DNA of 64,000 nt from Chitinophagales bacterium (GCA_015655125.1 JAATFP010000087.1:1-64000), one strand, 5' to 3'; positions 39,201-47,428 are shown, counted from the stretch's first letter. Numbers and translations are program-made. Notes: generated from the letters alone by a model not told the origin.

Positions 39201-41757
39201 CCTGCAACGATGTTTTCAGCTCACGCGTGAGTTCATCCAATAGTTGATGCGGTCTTTCAGAAACAAATAAACTATCATTTATTTTGCTAAATGGATGCTC
39301 CGCAAATTGAGGCTCCGCACCGCTTTCTTCCAATGCTGCACTTAGTTCCCTGATAGAATTTCCAAATTGTAACCAGTCTTTGTAGTTTGGCAGCAATTCT
39401 TCTTCCCTGGGTTGTAATTGTACATTATAGTTTTTCAATTCTATCACCCGCTCTATCAGGTTACGCAACCGGATACCGGTTTCGCTTTTAACATCATTAT
39501 TTGTAAAATGAAACTGGCGCAGCAATTCTACCTGCTCATTCATCTGTTGCAATTGTACCGTTCGTTTCAGGCTGATCTCATTGACACTCATTTTATTCCT
39601 TATAAAATCTTCATACGTCGCTTTTAGATTTTTGATAAATTCCCGCTTGTCGCCCTGGCTGTCGTGAATGTAACAGCATAATTCGTCCAGTTGTTGTTGC
39701 TTCAGTCTGAAATATACCACATCAAGCGCGGCGCGTTTTTCGCAAACAAACAATACGCTTTTTCCCCGTGCCGCGAAATCCGCGATAAGATTGGTAATCG
39801 TCTGGCTCTTGCCCGTTCCCGGCGGCCCCTGAATGATATAGCTTTCGCCCGTGCGGCCCTGAAGAATGGCTTTCGTTTGCGTAGGATCGGCGGTGATGAT
39901 ATGATACCAGTCGTCAGGTTTATTGAGATCAAATATTTTTTCCGAATGCTGTCTCGGTTTCTCACTAAACAACTGTTCAAATACCTTGTGTTCTGTTTTA
40001 TGATCGATCACATAATTGTAATCCCTCACAAGGCTCATCTTTTTGTAATTGAAATTTCCAAGCACCATGTTACAAACATCAAACTCCCAATGATATGGAT
40101 TGCTGCTACCCCCGGCCAGCTCAAACAGCTGTCGTTCCTTGCCGGTAGCTTCTCCTGTAAGATGATGCGAATTAAGCCTGATGTCGTCATTTACCAAAAA
40201 CTCCAGCAGGCTGGGCCTTGGTTGAACACGTTGCTTGAAAATTTCCAGCCCGAGCGGTTGGTAATTTTCCGTTTGATAACTATAAGCAATATTTTTGTAG
40301 CTGTCGAGCTGGCCATTATTCCTTCGCAACCGACGCCGGTAATTATTTACGGTTTGCCGGGCGATGCTGTGTACAAGTTTTATCTTTGGCTTGCCGGCAT
40401 ATTCCAGTGTGATGCCTTGCCCGGCGCCTTCGATCTGCGACCTTAATATTTCAAAGAACTGCGCCATGCTCATTTCATCCAGGTCAACGAAGTCCGGCAG
40501 TTTTATTCCGTACAGATCGCGCAAGAAATTAGCCAGCACCGGATTTACTTCTGCAACATTGTCTTTGATCGTTACTACGTAGTGATCTTCCTTAAGTTTT
40601 TTGTTTTTCTTTAATTCAACGGGCAACAACAACAGCGGACTTTGAATGCGTTCGTCTTTATCTTCGCGAAGATTGTTCCAGTTTAAAAATGCCGGTACAA
40701 GCTTTAACTGGCTAAAGCCGTATTCCTGCACATCGCGCTGCGCTTCGGTTCTGATCTTATCCAGTGATGACGGTAAATATAAATGATCTTCGAAGCGAAG
40801 GTATTTGTTAAGTAAAATGTCTTTCATGCCCGTAATCTTTCCGGCGATCTCGTTGTTCCAGCTGAACAACAGATCGGGCCGGATACTTTGATAATGCAAC
40901 ACCATCGGCACGCTGCTGACGGTGAGGTTTACAAAACGCATGTTAGGCTTGTAATACAACAGCCTGTTCCTGCGGCTCGTATCAAAGAGGCGGTTTCGCA
41001 ATTTGCTTAAAATATATTGACTGCGATTGGTGAGTTCTTTATTTACCCAACCGGCAACATTGCTGAGATCGGTTTGTTTTTCGGGATCGTAATCACGATA
41101 ATTGCGCAGGCGATTGATGATATCGTACAGATCGGCTGCACGTTTGCTGCGGTCAAGCTCTGTCATCTCTTTTATCAATGCGCCGATGGCCGGATGAATG
41201 CGGCTGTTGTGAAATACAGGGTTTGCACGCGTAGCAACGAAAGCTTCCAGATCATGTTCATCGTACAGGTCGAGGCTGAGCGCCATGCTGCCAAGGATCA
41301 GCCCAAGGCAAAAAATATCTGTTAATGCATCATGGTTACCAAGCATTATTTCATAACAAGAATAGCCGGGAACATAAGCCGGATGCTGTAAAGGCTCGTT
41401 TACCAAAAGATGTACATGCAGGTCTTCGCGCGATTGCATACCGGTATTCACATCCACATCAAGTTTGATGTTTCCGGTAATATTGAAATTTGCAGAGCGG
41501 ATCTTTTCAAATAATGCATTCACTTTTTGTAATGCATTTAAGGGCGCATGCGCAAAATTTTCATCAATATCAATATGCCTGTTTGTAATAACCAACGCTG
41601 GCTCTCTTTCAAAAGGTGCCACCAGCGCGGCTTCGTGAAACGAAATCACTTCTTCAAAAAGCGGCAATACAAATGCGATCACGTCATCGGTGGCATAATC
41701 GCCGTGCGAAAAACAATCTTCTAAAAACTCCTTGTATGTTTGAGCGGTTGTATTCAT
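36277..41757 (-). CDS. Giant kinase-like/DUF4011/SF1 helicase/nuclease/WGR protein
   Basis: An 1826-aa protein. Residues about 115-240 resemble the C-lobe of a protein kinase (YVPGYSCYEIMLGNHDALTD, FCLGLILG, ELDRSKRAADLYDIINRL) without N-lobe or HRD loop, so it is probably inactive. DUF4011 follows (LRNRLFDTSRRNRLLYY near 259), then a split SF1 helicase: Walker A GPPGTGKSQT near 645, DEAS near 1267 and helicase end motifs near 1500 (ENVQGDERDIIIMSV). A Vsr/MTES_1575-type nuclease-like domain lies at about 1596-1709 (LSILLDDDRHY, PAILKSFGWKMIFVSGKDWL) and a WGR domain closes the protein (KFWEVATDGHKLIVRYGRIG). Kinase plus COG1112-type helicase recalls Mokosh MkoA, but the nuclease/WGR end differs. 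It forms an operon with the M48 gene (2-bp gap). Confidence 0.85.
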   Translation of the reverse strand: MNTTAQTYKEFLEDCFSHGDYATDDVIAFVLPLFEEVISFHEAALVAPFEREPALVITNRHIDIDENFAHAPLNALQKVNALFEKIRSANFNITGNIKLDVDVNTGMQSREDLHVHLLVNEPLQHPAYVPGYSCYEIMLGNHDALTDIFCLGLILGSMALSLDLYDEHDLEAFVATRANPVFHNSRIHPAIGALIKEMTELDRSKRAADLYDIINRLRNYRDYDPEKQTDLSNVAGWVNKELTNRSQYILSKLRNRLFDTSRRNRLLYYKPNMRFVNLTVSSVPMVLHYQSIRPDLLFSWNNEIAGKITGMKDILLNKYLRFEDHLYLPSSLDKIRTEAQRDVQEYGFSQLKLVPAFLNWNNLREDKDERIQSPLLLLPVELKKNKKLKEDHYVVTIKDNVAEVNPVLANFLRDLYGIKLPDFVDLDEMSMAQFFEILRSQIEGAGQGITLEYAGKPKIKLVHSIARQTVNNYRRRLRRNNGQLDSYKNIAYSYQTENYQPLGLEIFKQRVQPRPSLLEFLVNDDIRLNSHHLTGEATGKERQLFELAGGSSNPYHWEFDVCNMVLGNFNYKKMSLVRDYNYVIDHKTEHKVFEQLFSEKPRQHSEKIFDLNKPDDWYHIITADPTQTKAILQGRTGESYIIQGPPGTGKSQTITNLIADFAARGKSVLFVCEKRAALDVVYFRLKQQQLDELCCYIHDSQGDKREFIKNLKATYEDFIRNKMSVNEISLKRTVQLQQMNEQVELLRQFHFTNNDVKSETGIRLRNLIERVIELKNYNVQLQPREEELLPNYKDWLQFGNSIRELSAALEESGAEPQFAEHPFSKINDSLFVSERPHQLLDELTRELKTSLQELDDFLAAKNIAPQHSQTLEQIKNLVQDAVMLLPLAESDNLRLVNTANPEAKDFDKRMRQLSGFEKELEHAKDLNINWKQRFSEQDTGAALAIAKEKEDSFFSFLNGEWRRLKKQLEQHYAFENHQVKPAYSKVLQQLQEEYLASEKVSGEKRSLQQKYNIANVDLTYVSIEMLRSKQGDQEIDYLLQRPDSNELVIRLSKFNHQLYNLDKKLKQLFNDYETKTLRDLSDDLESISLNTDGLKELLPALRSFASLPAGLKKALCNVPLSPVEAEAAMANKSLGTIYRHQKIFAGIDMNALETSVKQIGQHYKKLLKLNAAYVRAITRQRFLQHVELSNMAVSQLDAEQKQFKKNYSEGRRILENEFGKSMRYKSIRELTAKESGAVLKDLKPVWLMSPLSVSDSLPVDTSFFDIIIFDEASQITLEEGVPALYRAPQTVIVGDDKQMPPSSFFSARTEDPDDIATAGLNDEDELLSNDADSLLMQGAKKLDSVMLGWHYRSRYETLISYSNHAFYDAGLLTIPDKQIHDVVKPAIDVNNIADAGKFADALFDRSISFHFHPDSVYEKRNNQDEADYIAQLVRELLKRNIKESVGIVAFSQEQQHTIEDALTALAQTDKVFEQQLEESYDRTDEDQFTGLFVKNLENVQGDERDIIIMSVCYGFDSRKKMIMNFGPINKKGGEKRLNVIFSRAKKHMAIVSSIKHFNITNEYNEGANYFRRFLQYAELVSVGNMDLARVVLDGLVLKKERIISGSGNSIVLKEIKQRLEQKGYRVTPDVGQSDFKSALAVKLNAQDDQYTLSILLDDDRHYSSDNLLEQYYQRPAILKSFGWKMIFVSGKDWLHQPDRVMELIEKKLHEKNPEEIEETEESFVELSSSPSNIAAEEGGTLFIRQESKPIASAYDDLNFRRLEWKDDTSSKFWEVATDGHKLIVRYGRIGTRGQVQVKTFADFSTAEKEREKLVKEKLNKGYRDKH

Positions 41758-41759
41758 GG

Positions 41760-42971
41760 CTATTCGTAAATCTGCTCGCCTTCATTTTCTTTTACTTCAT
41801 TAAAAGCGCTGAGCGTTTTGTTTCTATGTTGCTGTATTTTTTTATCGCTGAATTTCAATTCTTTTTTAACGATGGCTTCGAAGGTTTCTTTTAAAAAAAC
41901 ATATTCGGAAAACTGGAATGCCCAACCGAAAGGAATCTCTTCCAGCATGGGATCGATCAACACAAAATCCAGCAGTACGTAGCATAGATACTCTTTGATG
42001 CTGGAATGGGCGCCTGATATTTTTGCAGAGAATCCAGGTAGCAGTAAAACATTTTCATCGTTCCTGAAGTCGGCAAAATAATTTTTTGCCTGACTGATGA
42101 CCATTGTACTTTGGAACCATTTCGGCTTAAGGAACAATTGCAGAAATGTTCTTGTAATCGCGGATAGCTCCTGTTGTTTGAAAATGTCCAGCTGATCTAT
42201 ATTCATAGAACCTTCGATCATTTCGATAATGGCGGTTTCCGCAGCTTCGCCGTTCTGGTGCCAGAGTTGGAGGGCTTTTGCGCGGATATAATTTTCCGGA
42301 TGCGAAAAGCTGGCGTCTTTGATGTTGCCATTTGCAAGGATCTCTTCCGTTTGTTTGAGATAAGCGTCTGCACTTACTTTTTCCAGGCCGGTTGCGGCTT
42401 TCACCAGCCCGCTGATAACGGGTGCCGTTTGCTCCAACACAACGTATGCGCCACGGTCGCAGAATATTTCAGTATATAATCTGTAAAGGCGCGCTGTTTC
42501 GTAATAGGCCGCTTCTGTTTGATAATTGTTGGCAATAGCGTGGATAATACGGTCGGCGATCTCCAGGTCACCATCAAGCATGCTGTACAATTTTACATGA
42601 GCGAGTTCATGTGCAAGTATGCCCAGCAATTCTTTTTCATCCAATAAAGAAATGATGCGCCCACTGAAAACAATATGTGCCTCACTGTTCAAAAAAATAA
42701 TACTTGCATTAAGTTCGTCGGTGTACTGTGCCTGGTAAACCGTCACAGGCAGCCCGGTGAGCGAAAGCGCAGCTTTGGCTGTATCAACAGCATTGTATAT
42801 ATGTTTATCGGCTGCCGGGTCAAATTTATAGGTGTTTTTTAGCAGTCCCGTCTTATATTGTTCCAACTGATCGACCTTGTTATTGGCGGCGGCAAAAAAA
42901 TCCCAGGTCTTGGATTGTTGCCTAAAATGATCACGAACCTTGAGATGATAGGGCAAAGAATTCAGGAACAT
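41760..42971 (-). CDS. M48-like zinc metallopeptidase
   Basis: A 403-aa protein. The zinc motif HExxH appears in GILAHELAHVKLYS (near residue 120), with a third ligand in YTEIFCDRGAYV, the usual E-x3-D spacing of M48 peptidases. No membrane segments or signal are obvious, so it is probably cytoplasmic, unlike HtpX or Ste24. It ends 2 bp before the ATG of the giant helicase, so the two are one transcript. A role as a protease partner or activator of that protein is inferred. The ATG at 42971 (MFLNSLPYHLKVRDHF) is the natural start. Confidence 0.8.
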   Translation of the reverse strand: MFLNSLPYHLKVRDHFRQQSKTWDFFAAANNKVDQLEQYKTGLLKNTYKFDPAADKHIYNAVDTAKAALSLTGLPVTVYQAQYTDELNASIIFLNSEAHIVFSGRIISLLDEKELLGILAHELAHVKLYSMLDGDLEIADRIIHAIANNYQTEAAYYETARLYRLYTEIFCDRGAYVVLEQTAPVISGLVKAATGLEKVSADAYLKQTEEILANGNIKDASFSHPENYIRAKALQLWHQNGEAAETAIIEMIEGSMNIDQLDIFKQQELSAITRTFLQLFLKPKWFQSTMVISQAKNYFADFRNDENVLLLPGFSAKISGAHSSIKEYLCYVLLDFVLIDPMLEEIPFGWAFQFSEYVFLKETFEAIVKKELKFSDKKIQQHRNKTLSAFNEVKENEGEQIYE

Positions 42972-43364
42972 AGTGAGTGAATGGGTGAATGAGTGAATAG
43001 TCAATGGTGAAATCTTCACAGAGGCTTTTGTATTGCGGTTAGTCTTAAACCGGATGCACCTTTGCTCCATTCACACATTGACCCATGTAAATCTAAGAAA
43101 AGTTGTTGGATGAGATATTGTGTTTGCGGGTTTATGTTATATATATGTAAGATCAATCGGTTCTGCCATGGTGAGTTAGAATCGTTCCGCCTTCGACAGG
43201 CTCAGGCTGACACGAAAAACTGTTACAACAGCCGGTTGGGGCTGGAGAAGATTGAAAAAGTTTTCTGGCAGACGATCGCCCTGAGTGATTTTAAAATCAC
43301 TGCAATAATTTTATTGATTATCAGTGTTTTGTAAATACCCATAAAAAATTACTCCTGTTTTTTC
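42972..43364. other. Gap before rplM
   Basis: The left part has GTGAATG/GTGAATAG simple repeats that probably form the leader of the M48 operon. The middle contains the motif CTTCGACAGGCTCAGGCTGA, a short interspersed sequence I have seen between Bacteroidota genes. A 90-codon frame at 43062-43334 has no domain and spans that repeat, so I do not call a gene. Confidence 0.4.
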
Positions 43365-43396
43365 TTGGAAATGAAAGTGATTAGGGCTTACCTTTG
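43365..43396 (+). promoter_or_regulatory. Promoter of the rplM operon
   Basis: TTG (43365-43367), then 21 bp, then TACCTTTG (43389-43396): a good Bacteroidota -33/-7 pair. The predicted start near 43403 leaves a leader of about 53 nt. Confidence 0.65.
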
Positions 43397-43413
43397 CACT
43401 CCAATTCAAAAAA

Positions 43414-43435
43414 GCGTTCCGGGGATAGCCGGAGC
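43414..43435 (+). promoter_or_regulatory. Hairpin in the rplM leader
   Basis: TCCGG (43418-43422) pairs with CCGGA (43429-43433), extended by GC/GC outside. A leader hairpin just before rplM could be an autoregulatory site for L13, as described for r-protein leaders in Bacteroidia; that link is inferred. Confidence 0.35.
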
Positions 43436-43455
43436 ATCATTTAAAAAAAAGAACA

Positions 43456-43935
43456 ATGAGTAAATTACATTTCACCACTAAACATGCGAACGAGGCTACT
43501 GTGCAACGTAACTGGTACGTTGTTGACGGTACTAATCAAACCGTTGGTCGCTTGTGCGCAAAAATTGCGTCCGTTCTCCGTGGTAAGAACAAAGCCTATT
43601 ACACTCCACACGTTGATTGCGGAGATTTTGTGATCGTTACGAACTGCGAAAAAGTAAAGTTCACCGGTAACAAAATGGATGACAAAGAGTATCTCACTTT
43701 CAGCGGCTACCCGGGTGGTCAGAAGGGCGAAACAGCGAAGAGCCTGTTGAAACGCCGTCCTGAAGTAGTGATGGAAAGAGCTATCAAAGGTATGTTGCCT
43801 AAGAACCGTCTGGGCCGCCAGATGTACAAAAAACTGTTTGTATATCAAGGTGCCGAGCATCCTCACACCGCTCAGAAGCCAGCTGAATTAACTTTTACTA
43901 AACTTACACCTGCAACCTCAGGTCCTAAAAAATAA
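43456..43935 (+). CDS. rplM: Ribosomal protein uL13
   Basis: A 159-aa 50S subunit protein. Clear family parts are RNWYVVDGTNQTVGRLCAKI, FVIVTNCEKVKFTG, RPEVVMERAIKGMLPKNRLG and VYQGAEHPHTAQKP. The C-terminus extends slightly beyond the E. coli length of 142. It is the first gene of an operon, followed after 6 bp by rpsI, the usual pair. Confidence 0.97.
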   Translation: MSKLHFTTKHANEATVQRNWYVVDGTNQTVGRLCAKIASVLRGKNKAYYTPHVDCGDFVIVTNCEKVKFTGNKMDDKEYLTFSGYPGGQKGETAKSLLKRRPEVVMERAIKGMLPKNRLGRQMYKKLFVYQGAEHPHTAQKPAELTFTKLTPATSGPKK

Positions 43936-43941
43936 CTATAA

Positions 43942-44331
43942 ATGGAAAAGCAAAAAAACGCAGTTGGCCGTAGAAAAGAAGCCGTAACACGCGTGTTCCT
44001 TAGCCGTGGCGAAGGTTCCATTACTGTGAACGGTAAAGACTACAAAACATATTTCCCCCTTGTTTACCTGCAAAACCAGGTAGAAGCTCCGTTGAAAACG
44101 GTAGAAAGCGCAGATAAATTCAACGTGGTTATCAACGCTACCGGTGGTGGTGTGAAAGGCCAGGCTGAGGCTGCAAAACTTGGTATCGCCCGTGCATTGC
44201 TCGAAGTAAGTGCCGACTACCGTCCGGCCCTGAAAGCTGCGGGTTTGTTGAAACGTGACCCACGTAGCGTGGAACGTAAAAAACCAGGCCGTAAAAAAGC
44301 AAGGAAGAGCTTCCAGTTCTCTAAACGTTAA
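43942..44331 (+). CDS. rpsI: Ribosomal protein uS9
   Basis: A 129-aa 30S subunit protein: NAVGRRKEAVTRVFLSRGEG at the front, ATGGGVKGQAEAAKLGIARA in the middle, and the basic tail PGRKKARKSFQFSKR that reaches the P-site tRNA. The length matches the family. It follows rplM by 6 bp, and rpsB and tsf follow on the same strand after a repeat-bearing gap of 105 bp. Confidence 0.97.
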   Translation: MEKQKNAVGRRKEAVTRVFLSRGEGSITVNGKDYKTYFPLVYLQNQVEAPLKTVESADKFNVVINATGGGVKGQAEAAKLGIARALLEVSADYRPALKAAGLLKRDPRSVERKKPGRKKARKSFQFSKR

Positions 44332-44336
44332 TCCTG

Positions 44337-44398
44337 GTTCAATGTTTATGGTTCAAAGTTCAAGGTGGGTGCCTTCAACGATCAACCTTGAACTTTCG
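44337..44398. repeat. TTCAA-type inverted repeat between rpsI and rpsB
   Basis: CAAAGTTCAAGGT and AACCTTGAACTTTCG face each other around a short loop. It belongs to the same word family as the larger element at 50589-50710. Confidence 0.5.
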
Positions 44399-44436
44399 GC
44401 CATCAAATTTTTTAAAAATTACTTTAATAACATACA

Positions 44437-45345
44437 ATGGAAAATAACACTTCCTTACAACAGCAGCTTCTTGAAGCAGGCGTTCACTTCGGTCACCTGA
44501 AGAAAAAATGGAACCCCAAAATGCTTCCCTACATTTTTGCAGAAAAGAAAGGGATCCATATCATCGATCTTAACAAAACTGTAGAAGGCTTGCAGGAAGC
44601 TGCAGCAGCTATGAAAGCGATCGCCCGCAGCGGTAAAAAGATCATGTTCGTGGCAACAAAAAAACAAGCGAAAGAAATCGTGCAGGAAAGCGCTAAACGC
44701 GTAAACATGCCATTTGTTACCGAACGTTGGCTGGGTGGTATGCTTACCAACTTCAACACCGTTCGCAAAAGCGTAAAGAAAATGCAGAGCATTGAAAAAA
44801 TGCTCGGCGATTCTTCAGCTGAAAACCTGAACAAAAAAGAAAAATTAACGCTTGCGCGTGAAAAAGATAAGATGGATAAAGTGTTGGGCGGTATCGCTCA
44901 GATCAGCCGCGTACCGGCAGCTTTGTTTATGGTAGACATCGGTCATGAACACATCGCTTTGTCTGAAGCAAAACGTTTGGGCATCAGCACTTTCGGTATG
45001 GTTGATACCAATTGCGATCCGAATAAGGTTGACTTTGCAATTCCTGCAAACGACGATGCTACAAAATCTATCGCGATCATCGTTAACTATATCACAGCAG
45101 CTATCGCTGAAGGTTTGGCAGAACGCCAGGCTAACAAAGATGAAGACGGTGGTGAAGACGGCGACGAAAGCGCAGAAGCAAAAGCAGCCCGTTTTGAACA
45201 AAAACTTGGTGAAGGCGATGAACGAGGCCGCCGTGGTGGTGCAGGTGCCCCGAGAGGTAACGCGCCGGCTAAACGCAGAGTTCCGGGTCCTGGCCAGGGT
45301 GGCCGAAGACCAGCAGGTGGCGGTGCCACAGGTGGTGCCCGCTAG
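44437..45345 (+). CDS. rpsB: Ribosomal protein uS2 with long C-terminal tail
   Basis: A 302-aa 30S subunit protein, against about 241 in E. coli. The core is normal (LLEAGVHFGHLKKKWNPKML, RWLGGMLTNFNTVRKSVKKM, MVDTNCDPNKVDFAIPANDD). After about residue 230 an added tail begins, first acidic (DEDGGEDGDESAEAK), then Gly/Arg/Pro-rich (RGRRGGAGAPRGNAPAKRR) up to the end. Such RGG-like tails may contact RNA; the role is unknown. tsf follows, the usual neighbour. Confidence 0.97.
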   Translation: MENNTSLQQQLLEAGVHFGHLKKKWNPKMLPYIFAEKKGIHIIDLNKTVEGLQEAAAAMKAIARSGKKIMFVATKKQAKEIVQESAKRVNMPFVTERWLGGMLTNFNTVRKSVKKMQSIEKMLGDSSAENLNKKEKLTLAREKDKMDKVLGGIAQISRVPAALFMVDIGHEHIALSEAKRLGISTFGMVDTNCDPNKVDFAIPANDDATKSIAIIVNYITAAIAEGLAERQANKDEDGGEDGDESAEAKAARFEQKLGEGDERGRRGGAGAPRGNAPAKRRVPGPGQGGRRPAGGGATGGAR

Positions 45346-45467
45346 ATTTAATTAATAATGAATAATTGATAGTGAATAATGTTTATCGCATTGTTTATTA
45401 AATATTCATTATGGTTTAAATCGCGATGTACAGAATTATTAATTATTAATTATTAACTATTCATTAA
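45346..45467. repeat. AT-rich inverted repeat between rpsB and tsf
   Basis: TTAATTAATAATGAATAATT on the left faces AATTATTAATTATTAATTAT on the right; they can pair over about 20 bp. The same words recur at 3216, 49412 and 59350. Confidence 0.55.
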
Positions 45468-46292
45468 ATGAGTGTTACAATAACAGCAGCAGATATCAAC
45501 AAACTTCGCCAGGCAACCGGCGCAGGTATGTTGGATTGCCGTAAAGCTTTGACAGAAAGCAACGGTGATTTTGAAGCCGCCATCGACTGGCTTCGTAAAC
45601 AAGGACAGAAGGTAGCAGCAAAACGCAGCGATCGTGAAGCAAAAGAAGGTGTTGTTTTAGCAAAAACAACAGCAGACAATAAATCAGGTATCGTTCTTTG
45701 CATCAGTTGCGAAACAGATTTCGTAAGCAAGAATGCCGATTTCGTTGCATTCGCTCAAAGCATTATAGATGCTGCGATCGAAAGCAATGTAAAATCTGCA
45801 GAAGAGCTGAATGAAGTTTCTATCAACGGCGCAAAAGTTTCTGACCTGATCAATGATAAACTTGCATCAATCGGAGAAAAGATCGAGGTTTCTAAATTTG
45901 AAAGAGTGGATGCACCTTTTGTAGCAAGCTATATTCATGGTGCAAACCGTATGGGCGTGCTGGTGGGTCTTACACAAGACGCTCCTGAAGCCGGCAAAGA
46001 CGTGGCAATGCAGATCGCAGCCATGAACCCGCTTGCAGTAGACGAAAGCTCTATCTCTCCGGAAACGATTGAAAGAGAAAAAGCGATCGCTATCGATATC
46101 ATCAAAGCTGAAGGCAAACCTGCTGAAATGGCCGAAAAGATCGCGATGGGTAAGCTGAATAAATTCTTCAAAGACAATACACTGATGGCGCAGGCTTTCG
46201 TAAAAGATGGCAACCAGTCGGTAGAAGGTTATTTGAAGAGCATCAATGCTGACCTGAAAGTGACTGAATTCAAAAGAGTCGCCCTGGGCTAA
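45468..46292 (+). CDS. tsf: Elongation factor Ts
   Basis: A 274-aa guanine-nucleotide exchange factor for EF-Tu. The N-terminal UBA-like domain is DINKLRQATGAGMLDCRKAL with ESNGDFEAAIDWLRKQG; the signature CISCETDFVSKNADFVAFA follows, and AMQIAAMNPLAV lies in the dimerisation region. The length is near normal. A strong terminator lies 40 bp after the stop, ending the rplM-rpsI-rpsB-tsf unit. Confidence 0.97.
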   Translation: MSVTITAADINKLRQATGAGMLDCRKALTESNGDFEAAIDWLRKQGQKVAAKRSDREAKEGVVLAKTTADNKSGIVLCISCETDFVSKNADFVAFAQSIIDAAIESNVKSAEELNEVSINGAKVSDLINDKLASIGEKIEVSKFERVDAPFVASYIHGANRMGVLVGLTQDAPEAGKDVAMQIAAMNPLAVDESSISPETIEREKAIAIDIIKAEGKPAEMAEKIAMGKLNKFFKDNTLMAQAFVKDGNQSVEGYLKSINADLKVTEFKRVALG

Positions 46293-46331
46293 GGTGCAAC
46301 CGGCGCAGACATCCAACCATATTAATATATT

Positions 46332-46362
46332 AAAGGCGAAACATCAATGTTTCGCCTTTTGT
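46332..46362 (+). terminator. Terminator after tsf
   Basis: AAAGGCGAAACAT (46332-46344) pairs perfectly with ATGTTTCGCCTTT (46347-46359), followed by T-rich sequence. Confidence 0.85.
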
Positions 46363-46365
46363 TTG

Positions 46366-46552
46366 TTATTGTCAGGTCGTTTGGGTGGGTCTTCTGCCGG
46401 GGCAGATATACCCACAAGAAGGTATTGCCTATGGGCTTTTATTTCACCAACTTTATAAAGCGACTAACGTAAGTGGTTTGATATCATTATATCTCTTAGG
46501 GGAGATGTATTGACGCGATTGGGCAGCACGAAAGTGTTTGCCCAATTTTTTT
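46366..46552 (+). ncRNA. Candidate small structured RNA
   Basis: Between the tsf terminator and pyrH lies a gene-free stretch with a strong composite hairpin (46385-46415: GTGGGT with ACCCAC outside, TCTGC with GCAGA inside). A second stem follows (ATCTC-TTAGG-GGAGAT near 46483), and the stretch ends in a near-perfect terminator, ATTGGGCA with TGCCCAAT plus seven T (46518-46552). I do not recognise an Rfam family and no clear promoter was found. It could be a small RNA or an attenuator for pyrH. Confidence 0.35.
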
Positions 46553-46708
46553 AACGAATACCGCAAATCAGCCGGGTATCGGATCTGCGAATGCCTGGCT
46601 AAAATTTTGCCGGGGGCAAAAAAAATCTACGTTATCCAAGAAATCTGCGGGAAACATTATCTTCGCGCAACAGATCATACATCACACATCTTAAATCACA
46701 CATTGTCT

Positions 46709-47428
46709 ATGCTTCCTAAGTACAAACGCGTCCTTTTAAAACTTTCAGGTGAATCCTTAATGGGTAGCAAAGATAGTTTCGACCCTATCGATCACACCAT
46801 TATTGCGCAATATGCGCAGGAAATCAAGCAGATTGTCGAAATGGGCGTACAGGTGGCCATCGTGATCGGAGGTGGAAACATCTACCGCGGAATGAATGAA
46901 GCAGATACCGGTATCGAACGCGCCCACGGCGATTACATGGGAATGCTCGCAACTGTTATCAACGGGATGGCCGTACAAAGCGGCCTTGAAAAAGCCGGCA
47001 TGTACACACGCTTACAGAGCGCCATCAAAATGGAACAAATCGCAGAACCATACATTCGCCGCCGCGCTATGCGCCATCTCGAAAAAGGACGTGTAGTGAT
47101 TTTCGGGGCAGGTACCGGTAACCCTTATTTTACAACAGACACTGCCGGCTCTCTCAGGGCCATCGAAATAAAAGCCGACGTGATCCTGAAAGGAACACGC
47201 GTGGACGGTATCTATTCCGCTGATCCGGAAAAAAATCCGGCCGCAACAAAATACGATAAGATCACTTTCGCAGAATGCATTTCCAAAAACCTGAAGGTGA
47301 TGGATATGACTGCATTCACGTTATGCATGGAAAACAACCTGCCGATCGTTGTGTTTGATATGAATAAACCCGGCAACCTGATGCAGGTAGTAACAGGAGA
47401 TAGAGTGGGTACGCTGGTTACTCAATAA
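46709..47428 (+). CDS. pyrH: UMP kinase
   Basis: A 239-aa hexameric kinase converting UMP to UDP in pyrimidine nucleotide synthesis. Family parts: [15 protein letters not shown] at the front, [33 protein letters not shown] and [16 protein letters not shown]. The ATG at 46709 gives the normal start; the frame is open to 46538 but the front part crosses a terminator and is not coding. A weak -7 box (TATCTTCG at 46658) lies upstream. Confidence 0.96.
   Translation: MLPKYKRVLLKLSGESLMGSKDSFDPIDHTIIAQYAQEIKQIVEMGVQVAIVIGGGNIYRGMNEADTGIERAHGDYMGMLATVINGMAVQSGLEKAGMYTRLQSAIKMEQIAEPYIRRRAMRHLEKGRVVIFGAGTGNPYFTTDTAGSLRAIEIKADVILKGTRVDGIYSADPEKNPAATKYDKITFAECISKNLKVMDMTAFTLCMENNLPIVVFDMNKPGNLMQVVTGDRVGTLVTQ

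Noticed and set aside
39691-40446. 251-codon frame on the + strand opposite the giant helicase gene
   Set aside because: Antisense shadow of conserved helicase sequence, including the Walker A region; no start context and no recognisable protein.
36277-42971. Calling the peptidase-helicase operon a Mokosh system
   Set aside because: The kinase-like and COG1112 parts are similar, but no phospholipase-D gene is present and the nuclease/WGR end and M48 partner are different.
43062-43334. 90-codon frame before rplM
   Set aside because: It spans the interspersed CTTCGACAGGCTCAGGCTGA motif, has no domain and runs into the rplM promoter region.
46366-46552. Signal recognition particle RNA, suggested by GTCAGGTC near 46375
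   Set aside because: The conserved GGAA/AGCAGCC loop region of SRP RNA is absent, so only an unassigned structured RNA is reported.
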